From contig OY987265.1 of assembly GCA_963920665.1 (NCBI GenBank), positions 41,483,001-41,547,000 of the forward strand: DNA of 64,000 nt. The letters run 5' to 3'. A model generated the notes under the pieces. That model saw only the letters and a program-made list of their open reading frames with translations. It ran no database searches and had not been told where the DNA came from. The DNA comes from Straminergon stramineum. Its lineage: Eukaryota > Streptophyta > Bryopsida > Hypnales > Calliergonaceae. Below, piece after piece: positions 48,354 through 59,945 of the stretch (position 1 is the first letter of the stretch; each line of letters opens with the position of its first letter). A program made the position numbers and the translations under genes.

Positions 48354-49305
48354 AAGAAAAGCCCAAGGAGATCACTCTCAAGTTTTTAGAAAACTACATG
48401 AGTTAAAAGATAGGGTCCATTCAATTCAAAAGGGGGAAATTTTATATAATATGTAGGGCTACTATAGGGTCCATAAAATTCCATATACTCTAATATATAT
48501 AAATTAGGCTACATAAAAGCATCATGTAGTAGGAATTTTTCTTTAATAAGTTAGTCTTAACAGATAGAGGCAATGCAAATTTTTTTTTGGACTATGAGTA
48601 TAGATAAGGATAGATAATGTTATGTGGATGATAAAATGGACACAATCAAAAAAATCTACAATGATGGGTGATTGACTGAAATTGTGCCATGGTACTAATA
48701 GTATATATATCAAAAACATCAAGTGTAAATGTAAGAAATTGACTACAAATGGCAAAAATTATCACATTGCACAAATAGTTAGGTTTACCTTAGTGGATTT
48801 AATGACTTGAAAATTGTACAATACAAGGATAGAATTTATAGTCCATTTAACCTTAGTCTTTGAGGACATATGTGTTAAACACACAAATATTGAATGGGAT
48901 GTCACAAGATAGTTTCAAACTTTTAGTGGGGATTTTTGAAATTTTCAATGGTAAATTTGTTATTTAAAATTTCCACTTCATTAATGGCTTTTGAATTGAA
49001 TTGATTGTTGTTGGTTTCATGGTGTATATGCATGTAGTAGAGGGAAGAGAAAATTTGTAAAGAAGGGCGGTAGTGGAAAAAATTTGGACAATTAAATATT
49101 GTATGTAAGATAGCCCCACTAAAAAAATTGCATGAATGAATTTACAAAAAAACTTAGGGTATTGGAAATACACCCTTATAGGTTTTTCTGTAAAAATACG
49201 ATCATCTTAAAAGCAATAATGAAGGTAAATAGCCCTACATCAAATACCCTCTTAACTCAGGTATATACCTTAAATTACAAGGAGTGATCTCCCTGAGAAG
49301 AAAAG
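48354..49305. mobile_element. hAT-type MITE inserted in the copia integrase
   Basis: The inserted DNA (48362-49297) is bracketed by an exact 8-bp duplication AAGAAAAG (48354-48361 and 49298-49305). Its tips are inverted: CCCAAGGAGATCACTC on the left, and CTCAGGGAGATCACTC in reverse complement on the right. Removing it rejoins the interrupted integrase reading (..NMATFLL / FLISWSP..) around the duplicated bases. An 8-bp duplication and CARGG-type tips indicate a hAT element. A further internal inverted pair, ATGTAGGGCTA, lies at 48450-48460 and 49229-49239. No transposase is encoded. Confidence 0.75.
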
Positions 49306-50339
49306 TTGCCATATTGATTGCTTTTGCCCATAAAAATCTTGGAGTTTCAACTTGGAGTACCATGCATCAAGCTATTTCAAGCAACTTGCGGTTTGCACAT
49401 TCTACTATTCCATTTTGCTATGGAGTGTTGGCGTTGGTGAGCTAGAGTCTCATATTGGCATCTTCACAGAGTTTATGAAATTCGTCAAATAAGAACACTC
49501 CTCCATGATCACTCTTGATTGTTTCTATCTTCTATTGCAACTGGAGCTCAATCATGAATTTGAAGGCTTTGAAGTTTTGAAACTTTGAAACTTACCAAAT
49601 TTTTCTTGCAAAAATCACACCCAACTATAGTAGCTATAGTTGTCAACAATAACAAAAATGTATTGTGCTCCACCCAAAAAGGCAATAGGCATTGGTCTAC
49701 ACAAATCCATGTGCTAGAATTCAAGTGGTCATGTATTTTGGAATATACTTTGTTGTGGAAAACTTTCTCAAAAATGCTTGCCCACTTGACAGCCAAAGCA
49801 AACTTCTTCATAGGCAAGCATTGGTGGAACAACAGACACCATGCTTTTAGTTGCAAGTTCATGCAACCAATCAAAGCCAATGTGACCTAGGCGGTAGTGT
49901 CAAAGTGGTATAACATCAATGTTGGTTTGTACAAGCCTTGCTACAATATCTAGGTTGTAAGCTACAAGTTGATAAAGTTCATTTTGCTTGTTGCATACGC
50001 CCTCAGCAATAATGTGTTTGTGATTTTTGTTGTAAAGAATGCATTTATTTTCATCACAACATGCCACAATTCCTTTGTCATTGAATGAGCCAAATAATTG
50101 AAAGAAATTTTTTCTTCAAGCCAGGCACGTACAAAACACAATGGACATCTTTCATTTCTCCAGATGGCAAAGCAAATTGCGTAGTTCCCTTTCCTCGTTT
50201 CCTGAAATGGGATGACTTTGTCCACTAGCAGTTTTGACATTGCCACTATAGTCATGTATAGAAGAGACGTTGTCACGATTGCCAATGATATGTTGGGTTG
50301 CCCCCGAATCTAAGTACCATCTTCAATCAGAATCATTAG

Positions 50340-50612
50340 ATGAAATTCAACTCCTATTAAAGGTTGTGAGTTCCCGCAAGTTCCTATGAGTTCCCCTATG
50401 TTCTCGGATTGTAGGAACACAGCCACAACAGTTGGCTGACGTGGCCAAAGTTTTTCCACATCAGATAATAATTCAAAATTATTTTTAATAATTTAATAAA
50501 TTTTAATTATATATATATATAATTTATTTTATTTTATTTTATTTTTAATATTTATTTAATCTGGCCAGAACTGGCTAGTTCCCAATATGGGGAACTAGCC
50601 TGAAACGGCCCT
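50340..50612. repeat. AT-rich hairpin block between copia gag and protease
   Basis: A non-coding block separates the zinc knuckle from the protease. It includes an (AT)n/TTTTA-rich core (50490-50560) and a perfect hairpin GGCTAGTTCCC / GGGAACTAGCC near 50572-50600. It could be a small insertion, but I could not define matching ends or a target duplication. Confidence 0.4.
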
Positions 50613-50967
50613 CCAATGCTGCTGAAAAACATCTAATGCATGCAAGTCTAGTGGTGAAAGAGTAGCTTCGAATACTTCATAGTTTACGTCGTTTGGTGAT
50701 TCTACAATTTCAACCACTTCACAGGGTTCAAGTTGCAGCTAGTTGTACACATTATAAGCAATGTTGCCTAAATAAGAAATGCCAAGTTTGGCTTTCTGAT
50801 TTGCTTCAAGCTTTCGAATGTTTGTGAGATGTTCTCGACACATATCTTTTGTATGACCATAACATCCACAATAAAAACATTTGATACTGCGATTGTCATA
50901 GCCATTGTATATACCTTGGAAGCGGTTCATTTGGTCTTGATGTTGTTGGTTTTGCCTATGAAGGTTG

Positions 50968-53492
50968 TATCACCCCGATTTTCCTCTTTATCGATGAGGT
51001 TAAAGACCACGGGAATATAGTGCTTATAGTGCTCTAAATTTTTAAATTTTGTGTCAATTTGATTTTTCAAGTGTAAATTGGGTTGTCAATTTGCCTCATT
51101 TCCATTAGTAAGTCAATTAGCAATGTAAATCTTTCATTAGAATTGAATGGGTGGATTTGCTAAAATTTGAAGCAAAGCAAATTGATAAAGATTTAAAAGT
51201 CAAATTGAATAGTTGTAGCTCTCTACGAAAAGTCATCTCCCCAGTTTTGGAACTATAAGTCTAAAGGCTGATATGATTTTAAGTTTAGTTCATACAGGTC
51301 ATATGACTCACTATACTCTTGCGATTCTATTGTAAAAATTCTCAAGCTTTAAAAATTTTATAATTGTCAATTTATTTTGTTGAGAAAGTTGTACTTGTCT
51401 ATTTCATCTGAGTGATTTGGCCATTGGCTACTGTGGGGTGAACTATGAAGTTGGAATCTAATTGATTTGGAGAATCGGTGAATTGTATTGCAGTCTAATT
51501 GATGTGTAGTAATTTGTGTGCATGTGTAGCCTTGATTGTTACTAAATATTTGCATGTATGTGTATGTGCTTGAATTTATAGGCTAATTGATTGTGTACTA
51601 ATGCTTGTATTAGTGGACTATGAATATGGTCAATTTGATTGTGTGCTTTGGCTTGTTAGAAATTATATTGGGTCAAATTAAAAGTGAGCCATGCCTGCAT
51701 TAAGATATGAGTGAATTATGTCAAGTGGACTGAATTAATTTATAACTAATTGTGCATGTGTTGTGATTAAGTCTTACAATGTTGTGGGGTCGAATTGATT
51801 GGGAAATTGGAGAAATTAAAATATGGAGTTAACATGAAAATATTTGGATTTAGTGTCTGGCATTGGTAGGTCAGTTGCATGAATTATTAAAGTCCATTGG
51901 ATGATCAAAATTAGTTGAGAATGTATTTGGACATTCACTGTGAAATACCAATCTAGTTGATTGTGTAATCAAATTATTTAAGCAATTAGATTTGTGTAAG
52001 GCTGGATGTTCTAGAAGTTGATAAAGGTCAAATTGTCAAGTCTAATCTATGTGGGATCATAGTTAAGTGGTCTAATTGCTTGTGAAGATATTTGGTCAAG
52101 TTTGTTTATAGACAACCTATGAGAATAAATTGGGGAATGTGTTGAATGCGGAAGAGTGAGTACGAATTAAATAAATGTATGAGTGTAATTTTATGGAAGT
52201 AGTGTGTCCAGATGTGTGAATGGACAGGAAGAATAAATTACAATGTATGCTTACCTAACTTGGAATGGTGGTTTTGAGACTAAAATTAATGTATGTATAT
52301 AGTCCGTCAAATAGATATAAAACAATGAGCAAGTCTATTGGACAGTGATAGAACTCAGTTGTTTGTCAAATTGAGTAAATTTGCAAAGTATAAATTCAAA
52401 TGATCGATTAAGTCTAATTGATAGAGTATTGGATGGATTCTTTGGGACAGTTTGAATTAGACCGAGTCTAGTCAAAGCAAAAGTCACTTGTGAAGCAAAA
52501 TGGATGAACTAAATTTTGGATTAAATTAAGTTACATAGATAAATTAAAATGATCCCATGGTCAAATTTCACATAAAGCATATCTGTTAGTTGGGATTTGC
52601 CTTTGATATAGAAAGGAGTCAAGTCGACAATATAGTTGGAGGTAGGTGGAAAGTCGACTGGGTTTGTATTAGACCTTGTGCATGGTGATAGGTCTAGTTT
52701 CTTGGTTGTATGGCTGTGGGTTGATAATAAGGTCAATTGACTCAACCACATATAAGTTCAAAGATAAATTGACTTCAAAGGGAGAATGGAGCGAAATGGG
52801 CTAACGTGAAGAATTACTCAAGCCCCAAGAAAGAACTAATTCCTTCCTTTGAAATTTTTGATTGCACAAAATTAGGAGACCGAATTGTTTTATAAAATTA
52901 AAGTTGCAATTAAATTACTACGGTTTAGACGGATGAGAGAAAGAAAAGAGGATTGAATTTATGTGCAAGTTAATTGATATTTTTTTTATAAATATTTATA
53001 TAATATTAAAATTAAGTGGCTAGAGCATGCATAAAGATAAATTGATGATTCCGTGACAAATTGACTTGAGAATTGACATGAGCCACACACTAGATAGGAC
53101 TATGACATCATCCATTGAGTCTATAATATAGCATTGGGAATTTGGATTGTGAAAAATTGACATTGAAAGTATTTCCTTGGGTTATTTCTTGAATCAAACC
53201 ATAAAACACAATAGATAAATATTCAAAATACGAAAACAAGTGACCTTAGTCATGCAAATGTTAGACTTATTGACCTTTCCTTAGGAATTACCCCCCTATA
53301 TTATATTTCCTTGGGTTTTGTAGAGTAGGCCAAATATACATCATAGTGCTTCAGCATCGAAATTTGATAGTGTAGTCGATCTCTTGCCTCCAATCTTAGA
53401 TTGTCTCTTCTTTTCTTTTAGCATCAGTCTGGCTTACAATTAATCCAAATTTGGGAAGTTCCTTGAGTTAGTATTGTTCTATAGCTAGTAAT
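50968..53492. mobile_element. LTR-like block splitting copia gag
   Basis: Just outside the zinc-knuckle exon the sequence changes at TGTATCACCCCGATTTTCC, a start very like many plant Gypsy-type LTRs (TGTAACACCCC..). About 2.5 kb without reading frames follows, before gag sequence returns near 54000. This suggests a solo LTR or a non-autonomous LTR element inserted into gag. The far end is uncertain: it may lie near 53490 or at TTGTAACA around 53652-53659. I could not confirm a 5-bp target duplication. Confidence 0.35.
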
Positions 53493-53878
53493 CCATTAGA
53501 GAAATTTTGGATTCTCCAGGGGGCTACCAGGAAGTGCCGAGAGGGACCCTCACTACATAACATTTATTTTGCTTGAGGAACTTTTTCTCTATTTTTGCAC
53601 TTTGTCACTTCCAAATGTCAGAGCATTCACTCTCAAGTATTATTAGTTAGGGTTGTAACAAGTGTTGTTTTGATATTTGAAAGCATCCTTGAAGCACCTC
53701 CCTCTAACAATTGTGGAATAGAAAAATGAAATATACTTTTGGAATTCCCAATATTCACACAAGGTGAATCTTTGTTTTGTCAGAAGATTCCCTCTTCTGA
53801 GTAGCTTCAATAGGCTCTAGTAATAGACTGGCTTGTCAAACCTTGGTAGCCCTTTAGAGAGTCCAAAATTTCTCTAAT
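53493..53878. repeat. Inverted repeat pair (~37-bp arms)
   Basis: The stretch 53493-53531 (ATTAGAGAAATTTTGGATTC and onward through GGGGGCTACCAGG) reappears inverted at 53840-53878 with four or five mismatches, around a ~310-bp centre. It is probably another small foldback element in the copia gag leader region. Confidence 0.6.
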
Positions 53879-54555
53879 GCAAAGTTGTCAAGCAATGATT
53901 TCATAACAATCTGTATGAGATAGAATTGTTGATCTTAACTCTAATAGCTCACGACTAAACTAGAGTCTATTTAAATTGAGAAAAATTGGCTTTTACACCT
54001 AAGCTTTCTAAAAAGGAAATGAGAGCCAAGTGATTTTTGAGATCAAACTTTTGAATATCATTGTCTATTTCAAATGATCTACACAATGATTCCCACAAGC
54101 TTTTTGGCTCTTGGAATTCCATCAATTGATTCAAGAAAGTTGGCTTGAATGCTTGATGGACATAGTCATGATATACATTAGGTGTTCTACCCTATCCTCC
54201 TCAATTTCATCACTCTTGGCATCATATTCAACTTTCTGTTTCGAACAGGAGGATTGGCCGGAGAGAATTGACTACAATTTCTCTCTCTTTGCTATTCGAG
54301 TTATCAAGTACTTCCACAAGTGGAAGTTGGACAAGCCTATGAGCTTAGCCTCCTCTAGAACTACACTATCTTTTGACATGATGACTTACAAATAGACACA
54401 AAAAATAATGGCGATGAGAGGACACAATATGACGGTAATGGTAGTTAGAGAGAAAAACAAAACAAAACATAACAAAAAATTGTTTCCAACTATACTTGAT
54501 ATCAAAGAGAGGAGGTGTTTTGTATTCAAATGTTCTGTTGCTCTAGGCATCAAGA

Positions 54556-54733
54556 AATCACTAGAAGAAAACTATGTTGTGGTGAACAAAATCCAGGTGA
54601 CATTTTTGTTCTCTACAACACAATTTTTTGAAAACTTCGTTCACTGCAATGCAATTTTCAAAAAATTATGTTGCAGAGAACAAAATTGTCACCTGGAATT
54701 TGTTCACCACAACATAGTTTTCTACTAGTGAAT
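54556..54733. mobile_element. CACTA-type hairpin MITE (172 bp)
   Basis: The two halves of 54559-54730 are near-perfect inverted copies (~77-bp arms, ~16-bp loop). The ends are CACTAGAAGAAAAC and, inverted, CACTAGTAGAAAAC, the tip type of plant CACTA (En/Spm) transposons. A 3-bp duplication AAT flanks both sides (54556-54558, 54731-54733), as CACTA elements make. It sits in the copia leader between the primer-binding site and gag. Transcribed, it would give a long, almost perfect RNA hairpin, a potential small-RNA precursor. Confidence 0.8.
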
Positions 54734-54792
54734 AAAAGGACTAAAGACATGCAAATAGTAAGACACAACAAGTTTTCGAGTTTCTCAATGTT

Positions 54793-54804
54793 GCTTTGAT
54801 ACCA
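54793..54804 (-). other. Copia primer-binding site (initiator tRNA-Met type)
   Basis: On the minus strand this reads TGGTATCAAAGC, one base different from TGGTATCAGAGC, the complement of the plant initiator tRNA-Met 3' end used by copia elements. It lies ~410 nt upstream of the gag start on the correct strand. The DNA directly beyond it (54805 onward, ..CAACCTTGTA in minus orientation) should be the 5' LTR. Confidence 0.6.
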
Positions 54805-54949
54805 TACAAGGTTGTTCTGTCGAACGTGTTTTGGGGTTTGGGTGTCGAGTTGTTCGTCTGATGTCGCATGTCGTATAAGACGAGTGTCGCATATACGAGA
54901 CAAATTTGATGAGCGCGAAATTAGGGTTTAGGGTTTTCGGGCAGGGCAG

Positions 54950-55165
54950 CCAAAATTTTTATCTTACATGGCGGGTTGTCAACAGTGATGTGGAAAGCTT
55001 TGACCACATCACCATAGGCGACTACGGGTGGGGCGCGTGCGGGTAAGGTGGGGCAACCGCGGGTACCAGAATGAGGGCGACTACAGGTCCAAAATCCAGG
55101 GCGACTGCGGGTCCAACTCAGGGCGACTGAGGGTGTAAAGGCGACCGCGGGTGTAAGGAAAAGGG
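54950..55165 (+). repeat. GC-rich minisatellite array A (core GGCGACTGCGGGT)
   Basis: About seven or eight irregularly spaced units of the core GGCGAC(T/C)(G/A)CGGGT, all in the plus orientation, separated by short variable spacers. Shortly before it (54915-54935) is a telomere-like GGGTTTAGGGTTTT. Related arrays are at 59570-59945 and 62595-62975. Very GC- and CpG-rich in an AT-rich setting. Confidence 0.85.
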
Positions 55166-56035
55166 CGATCTTGGCTTTATCCCATACGCAAGGAATTTCT
55201 TTTGTTCCGTGGATGATAAGAACTTCTAATATATGACATAAATGCAATTGTCCATCTTTGAAAATTGGGTTCCAATTCCCAAAAGAGAGATCTTACTGAG
55301 TCCTCATACTGGAAATGAGTATTTTTGTGAGGAGAAAGGCAAGTACATCACATCACAGAGTTCCATTGGAGATGATTTTCATACTCACTAGTCCATCCGT
55401 TAAAGGTTAAGAGCAACCTCGTGTGCCATTGCAATTGCAAACATGGATATAACAACCATTTCAATGTTGCTCACGATTTAGGATCCTTCAGTTTCCATGT
55501 GCCATTGCATTCTTGTAAGCCTTAAATTAAGTATTTCACATTCTGTGGTCATTCACTCATTCATAGGAGCCTCCGAGTTCTACATGTTTTTATTACATAT
55601 GGTTGGGAATTTCTAATTCAAATTTTCTACTCCTATCGAAGTGTAGAAGCCAATATCGCAATTGGATATAATAATTACACCAAAAATAGATACAAAAACA
55701 AGAAAAAAGTAAGGATAATTAGTATTACTGTATTTATAAGTTGTACACACTCATAGAGTAGTGACCCAATCTTATAAATGAACTTCTACTTCAATTGTAC
55801 TTCCATGAACTTTGTTAAGATCTCCACGTCTATACCTGTAGAAGTCCACACTAAAGACATTGAACAGAACTTTGTAATTCTAACACTATCATGCTTTCAT
55901 ACTAAAGTAGATACTACACAAAACTCATCTATAGGCTATTTGCCTATGAACTTAAGCTAGAAAACTTCAACACACCAAAATTATGCAAAAGCATTACATT
56001 ACCACTTCACTACCTCTAAATCTATATTTATAAAG
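55166..56035. other. Non-coding DNA 3' of the hAT gene
   Basis: Composition falls back to AT-rich after 55250. I see no gene, repeat or clear transposon end in this interval. It lies downstream of the minus-strand hAT frame and may contain its 3' UTR and terminal region. Confidence 0.4.
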
Positions 56036-59000
56036 TTACGGTGAAAATGTGTAATCACTAGGCACCTCATCAGCATCAGGGTCAGAATCATCATCCGACT
56101 CCTCCCCCCTATCATTATCATCATAGTTATCATTCTCGTCGTCCTCCCTTCGTACTTGTTCATTTTGCACTTCATGTTCTACCTCTGATTTCACGTTCCG
56201 CACTTCAGTATCCACGACGCCATCGCCGCTAGTTTGCACCAATCGTTTAGTCAACCTCAATGCATCTCTTGTTCCATCAAGGTTGGATGCAGGATGTCGT
56301 CCGCCCCTACTGGATTGCCCGATGTTTCGATTGGAATTGGCTTCACCCATGATGAATCTTTGGACAACATGGTTCTGTCGTTTGGGATTTCTTTGTAGCC
56401 TCTCCTGCGTCTTCCTCAATCGCTTTTTCTGTCCTCTTGTACCTTCACGCACGAGCAAGGATGATTCTCCAGGGCCAGAAATAGAGGAGGGTTGAGTGGG
56501 TTGCGGAGCTGAAGCATGGCCTTCATTATCAACTGTCCTAAGAGGACTATTATGCAAAGGCGGCCTAGTCGCACGGGTTGGTATAGACCTAGTCGCCCTA
56601 GCATTGTTTGCGTTTCCTCCTCCACTTAAGGGCACCGTATGATTTCGGTTCATAACAGCTTGCAAGGGCAAGTCTGAATCATATTCCACATTTTCTGTTC
56701 TTAAGGGGCTCCGTAATGGAGAAAGTGGAACGCTTGTATGCACAACATCTTCGACGTGTGTTGGCGGTGTTGCCTCCTCTTGCCTTTCATTTACCTCAGC
56801 AACTCAAGCGGCACTTCGTAGGTTCATTACCCTTGTAGAACCCTGATCTACAACATTTGGAGATCTTGTTTCCTCAGCTCTTATGGGCATTGGACTATGT
56901 ATGCCTTCATTGGGGTTGTCGAGACTACTTGCCCGAGTTGGTGATGAATTTATTGGAGGAGGTACATTCCTATCCCTAGTAGAGACGTAGGGTTGCGGGG
57001 GCCTTCGCGGTGCACGTTGAATCTCCTCCTCCTCAGAGTAGTACGTATTATTCTCAGCTGTAAATGTATTTCCATAGTTGTGTCTCCGTGGAGGACTCTT
57101 TTCTCTACGAATCAGTCCTGTCCAAATATTTCCACGTACATGCTCTTCTGCCAACCTAATGTTTTCATTAGCTCGAGCCCTTCTAACTGGGTCGCCATCC
57201 CCTAATGATCGTGTACCTAATGGCTCCTCATTCTCTTCTGAGGTATTTCCATCCACAAGGTACTTTTCGTAGAACATTGCAGGATTGCGTCCACGTTTCT
57301 CACGTTCAAGTTTACTGTTGGTGTAGATATACACCAATGCTTCCGCCTTGGATGTGGTTAGGCGATTTCGCACTTTATTGTGCACAAACGAATACATGCT
57401 CCAATTCCTTTCACATGATGATGTTGAGCACGTCAAAGATAGAACTCTCATTGCAATTTTTGGGAGAACATTAGCACCCACAAGATTCCACCATTGATGA
57501 GGCATTAGTTTACATTGTGTAATATCAGGAGCCTCTTCTAAGGGGTCAAAAGGACCTGTCTTCTCTTTGAACTGTGTGAGCTCCTGTAATGCCTCCATGT
57601 ATGATAATCCCAATGACTCGCTCATTTTTCGAAGCACCTGATTTAAGGCTCTTTTGGCTACATCGTCGTTATGAAGGGTTCCTACTTCAATCAAGAAAGG
57701 ATTTAAGAGTGCCCCTACATAGTGTAGGTCTGTGAACATCAATTTCCAACGAGCCTCGAATTGCGTCTCAAACTTCGTTGCAGTTTCATCATTCAGAAAA
57801 AAAGGTTCGTTTCTCAAGCTCCACACGTGCTCTTGAAGAGTCTTCATAATCAACCAAGCCTTAGGCATTGCCGGGGCTTTCCCATCAAACACTCAGAGAG
57901 CAATAATGACGGGCTCCACCATGTGCAAAAAATTCTCACACTCCACCCAAAAAGATTCCGCATGAATGTCATTCCGCGCTATACGGGCTCGCACACTCAA
58001 TATATCTCCATTTTGGCAATGTTCCAAACTAACCTCAAATTGCACATATGTCTCATCCATTATCACTCGCATCAATGCTGACTTGCACTCCACCACACGT
58101 GATATCATGAGGAAGTTCACTGCAAAGCGTGTTTTAGAAGGCATTCGCAATGCCTTCTCCGGGGAGTACTTTCGGAAGAGAGCCAATGTGGAATGGTACC
58201 TCTTGATGTACTTTACTATCTGCGTACAACGTCGTACTATTCTCGTCACCTTGACATCCTTTGCCCAGTCTTCCAAAAGCAAGTCCAAAATGTGTGCTGC
58301 GCATCCTTGGGTATACATGTGAGGATATTTCTCTTGTAACGCCTTCAAAGTCCCCGTCATGACAACAGCATTGTCTGTACATAGTTGGACAATGTTTTTG
58401 GGGCCAACCTCTTCTATGTATTGCGCCATCATATTGGTTGTGTATGCAATGTCCTTCTTCTCCCCCGTGGTGTCCATCGATCCAAGAAACACATCCCCCG
58501 TAGGACACACGAGCATTAAATTTAGTAATGGATGGCTATTAGTATCAGACCAACCATCCAAACAGATAGTCGCTCCATAAACTTCGATAGAGTGCTTTGT
58601 CCGCTCAGTGACCATTTTAGAAACACTTTCTTTCTTTGGCTCTATCATTCTTGTACGCAAAGCATTGTATGAGGGTGGTTGGTATCGTAGTCCTAATGCT
58701 GCTGTCTCTTTCACTGCTTTCACAAAGGCAGGATGGCGCGCAACATTGAATGCGATGCTAGCCTCATAAAAAAAGGAAGCCCACATGGTATCTAACTTTG
58801 CTCTCGTGCTACTTTGTAATGCCTCATCCATGCTAGTTTGCCTAGAAATGGAAGGGTTATTCCTCCTTCTCAAAATTGTTTGAGGAGTGGAATCTACTGA
58901 ATCGGTAATAGGGAGCATTGGTTCATTCGTAGCACTAGGCTCCTCTGACCTCTCCCTATCCCCCTCCAACATAGGCTCAACCACAGTCTCATCTACAACA

Positions 59001-59314
59001 TCAAATTTTGGAACCTCCTCATGCATTTCTTCAAAGCTCATTTCCTTTGGAACAACCCCACCACAAGTCCTAAACTTTTGCAATACTACCCATGGGATTT
59101 TCTTATATCGCTCCGATGCAGTCCTGCTGCCAAATCCAAAGTGACTAAATGCCTGCTTTCGTACAAATACGGAGGTCCACCCACAGAAAATACATGTTCG
59201 TGTGTTTCCCGCAAATTGTTGGTCAATGTCTACAACCAACCAAGGGTCCCACTCCTTCATGGCTCTCCTTGTATCATTAATGGTAGTCCTCCTCCCCTCA
59301 CCCCAACTAGCCAT
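56036..59314 (-). pseudogene. hAT-superfamily transposase (DUF659 + hAT dimerisation), interrupted by two in-frame TGA codons
   Basis: One minus-strand reading frame of 1093 codons runs from ATG 59314 to the stop at 56036, broken only by TGA at 57893-57895 and 56804-56806. In order: a Cys-rich N-terminus (TCIFCG..HFGF, Cys 41/44, His 58, a possible degenerate BED-type finger); an acidic/Ser-rich linker; a DUF659-type RNase H-like core with ICLDGWSD, QLCTDNAVVMTGTL and GCAAHILDLLLED; and, after the first TGA, the hAT C-terminal dimerisation region (MPHQWWNLVGANVLPKIAMRVLSLTCSTSSCERNWS in family terms, seen at ~57500-57380). After the second TGA an unusual low-complexity tail follows, first Arg/Pro/Ser-rich then strongly acidic (DDENDNYDDNDRGEESDDD). 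Both stops are one C-to-T change from CGA. It would cut and paste the element if intact. Confidence 0.88.
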
Positions 59315-59569
59315 ATTGTTCCTCGCCTATGAGTTCTTTAGACAATATTATCATATGAATCAAAGCCTTGATTTAGAAAAAAGAATGGCAAAGCCACTTG
59401 CTTTGAACGGTCTTTTAAACCACACAAACCAAGTCGTTGCCCTCCAAAGACCCAAACATCCGCAAGAAGCCTCTTTCGAAGATTCAAGGCAAGAGTTCAT
59501 CCCTGAAGCAAGGTGAAAACCACAGTCCAGGCCTTCAACTTTATACTGCCGTCCTGCTAGCACCGCAAG

Positions 59570-59945
59570 TCGCCCCTTGAGAGCCAGAATGGGTGCAGGA
59601 AATGGGCGACATCGTAACAGGCGCACTCGCCCCGTGGGTGACTACGGGTCGACGGTTTGTACTAGGAGCGCGCATGCAGATCAAAGGGCGACTGCGGGTC
59701 CAAGGGGGGCGACTTCGGGTCAAAAAAGAGGCGACTGCGGGCAAGGGGGGCGAGTGCGGGTGGAAGGGGGGGCGACTGTGGGTAGAAAGAGGCGACTGCG
59801 GGTCGGGGGGGGCGACTACGAGTCCAGGGGGGGGCGACTGCGGGTCCAGGGGGGGCGACTGCAGGTCTAGGGGAGGCGACTTCGGGTAGAAGGGGGCGAC
59901 TGCGGGTCTCAAGAGGCGACTTTGGGTACCTGAAGGGCGACCGCG
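59570..59945 (+). repeat. GC-rich minisatellite array B (~12 units of ~21 bp)
   Basis: From about 59680 to 59945 there are roughly twelve tandem units of 19-22 bp, each GGCGACTGCGGGTCCAGGGG or a variant (TTCGGGT, TGTGGGT, TACGAGT). All are in plus orientation. Looser relatives extend back to 59570. It lies between the hAT frame and the coiled-coil frame, so in the hAT gene's upstream region. The open frames through it simply read the repeat and are not genes. Confidence 0.92.

Larger units (their letters stand above)
46160..54804 (-). mobile_element. Degenerate Ty1/copia retrotransposon, internal region, with nested insertions
   Basis: Read on the minus strand from high to low coordinates, the order is: primer-binding site (54804-54793), gag start near 54379 with a typical SNFHLWK segment and a UBN2-like SLWESLCRSFEIDNDIQ stretch (~54100-54020), zinc knuckle CFYCGCYGHTKDMC (50739-50930), protease WYLDSGATQH (~50320-50290), HYRLGHIGF pre-integrase motif (~49900), integrase remnants including NGIVE (~49400), reverse-transcriptase pieces including YIDDLL (~47065-47040), and RNase H ending TRDQIADLFTKTL (46160-46480). 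gag-protease-integrase-RT-RNase H is the copia order. Several in-frame stops and frameshifts make it non-functional. Insertions split gag (50968 to ~53900) and integrase (48362-49297). No LTRs were recognised. Confidence 0.85.

Noticed and set aside
59577..59912. Arg/Gly- and Pro-rich open frames in array B
   Set aside because: They translate the 21-bp repeat, whose length is a multiple of three; no independent evidence of coding.
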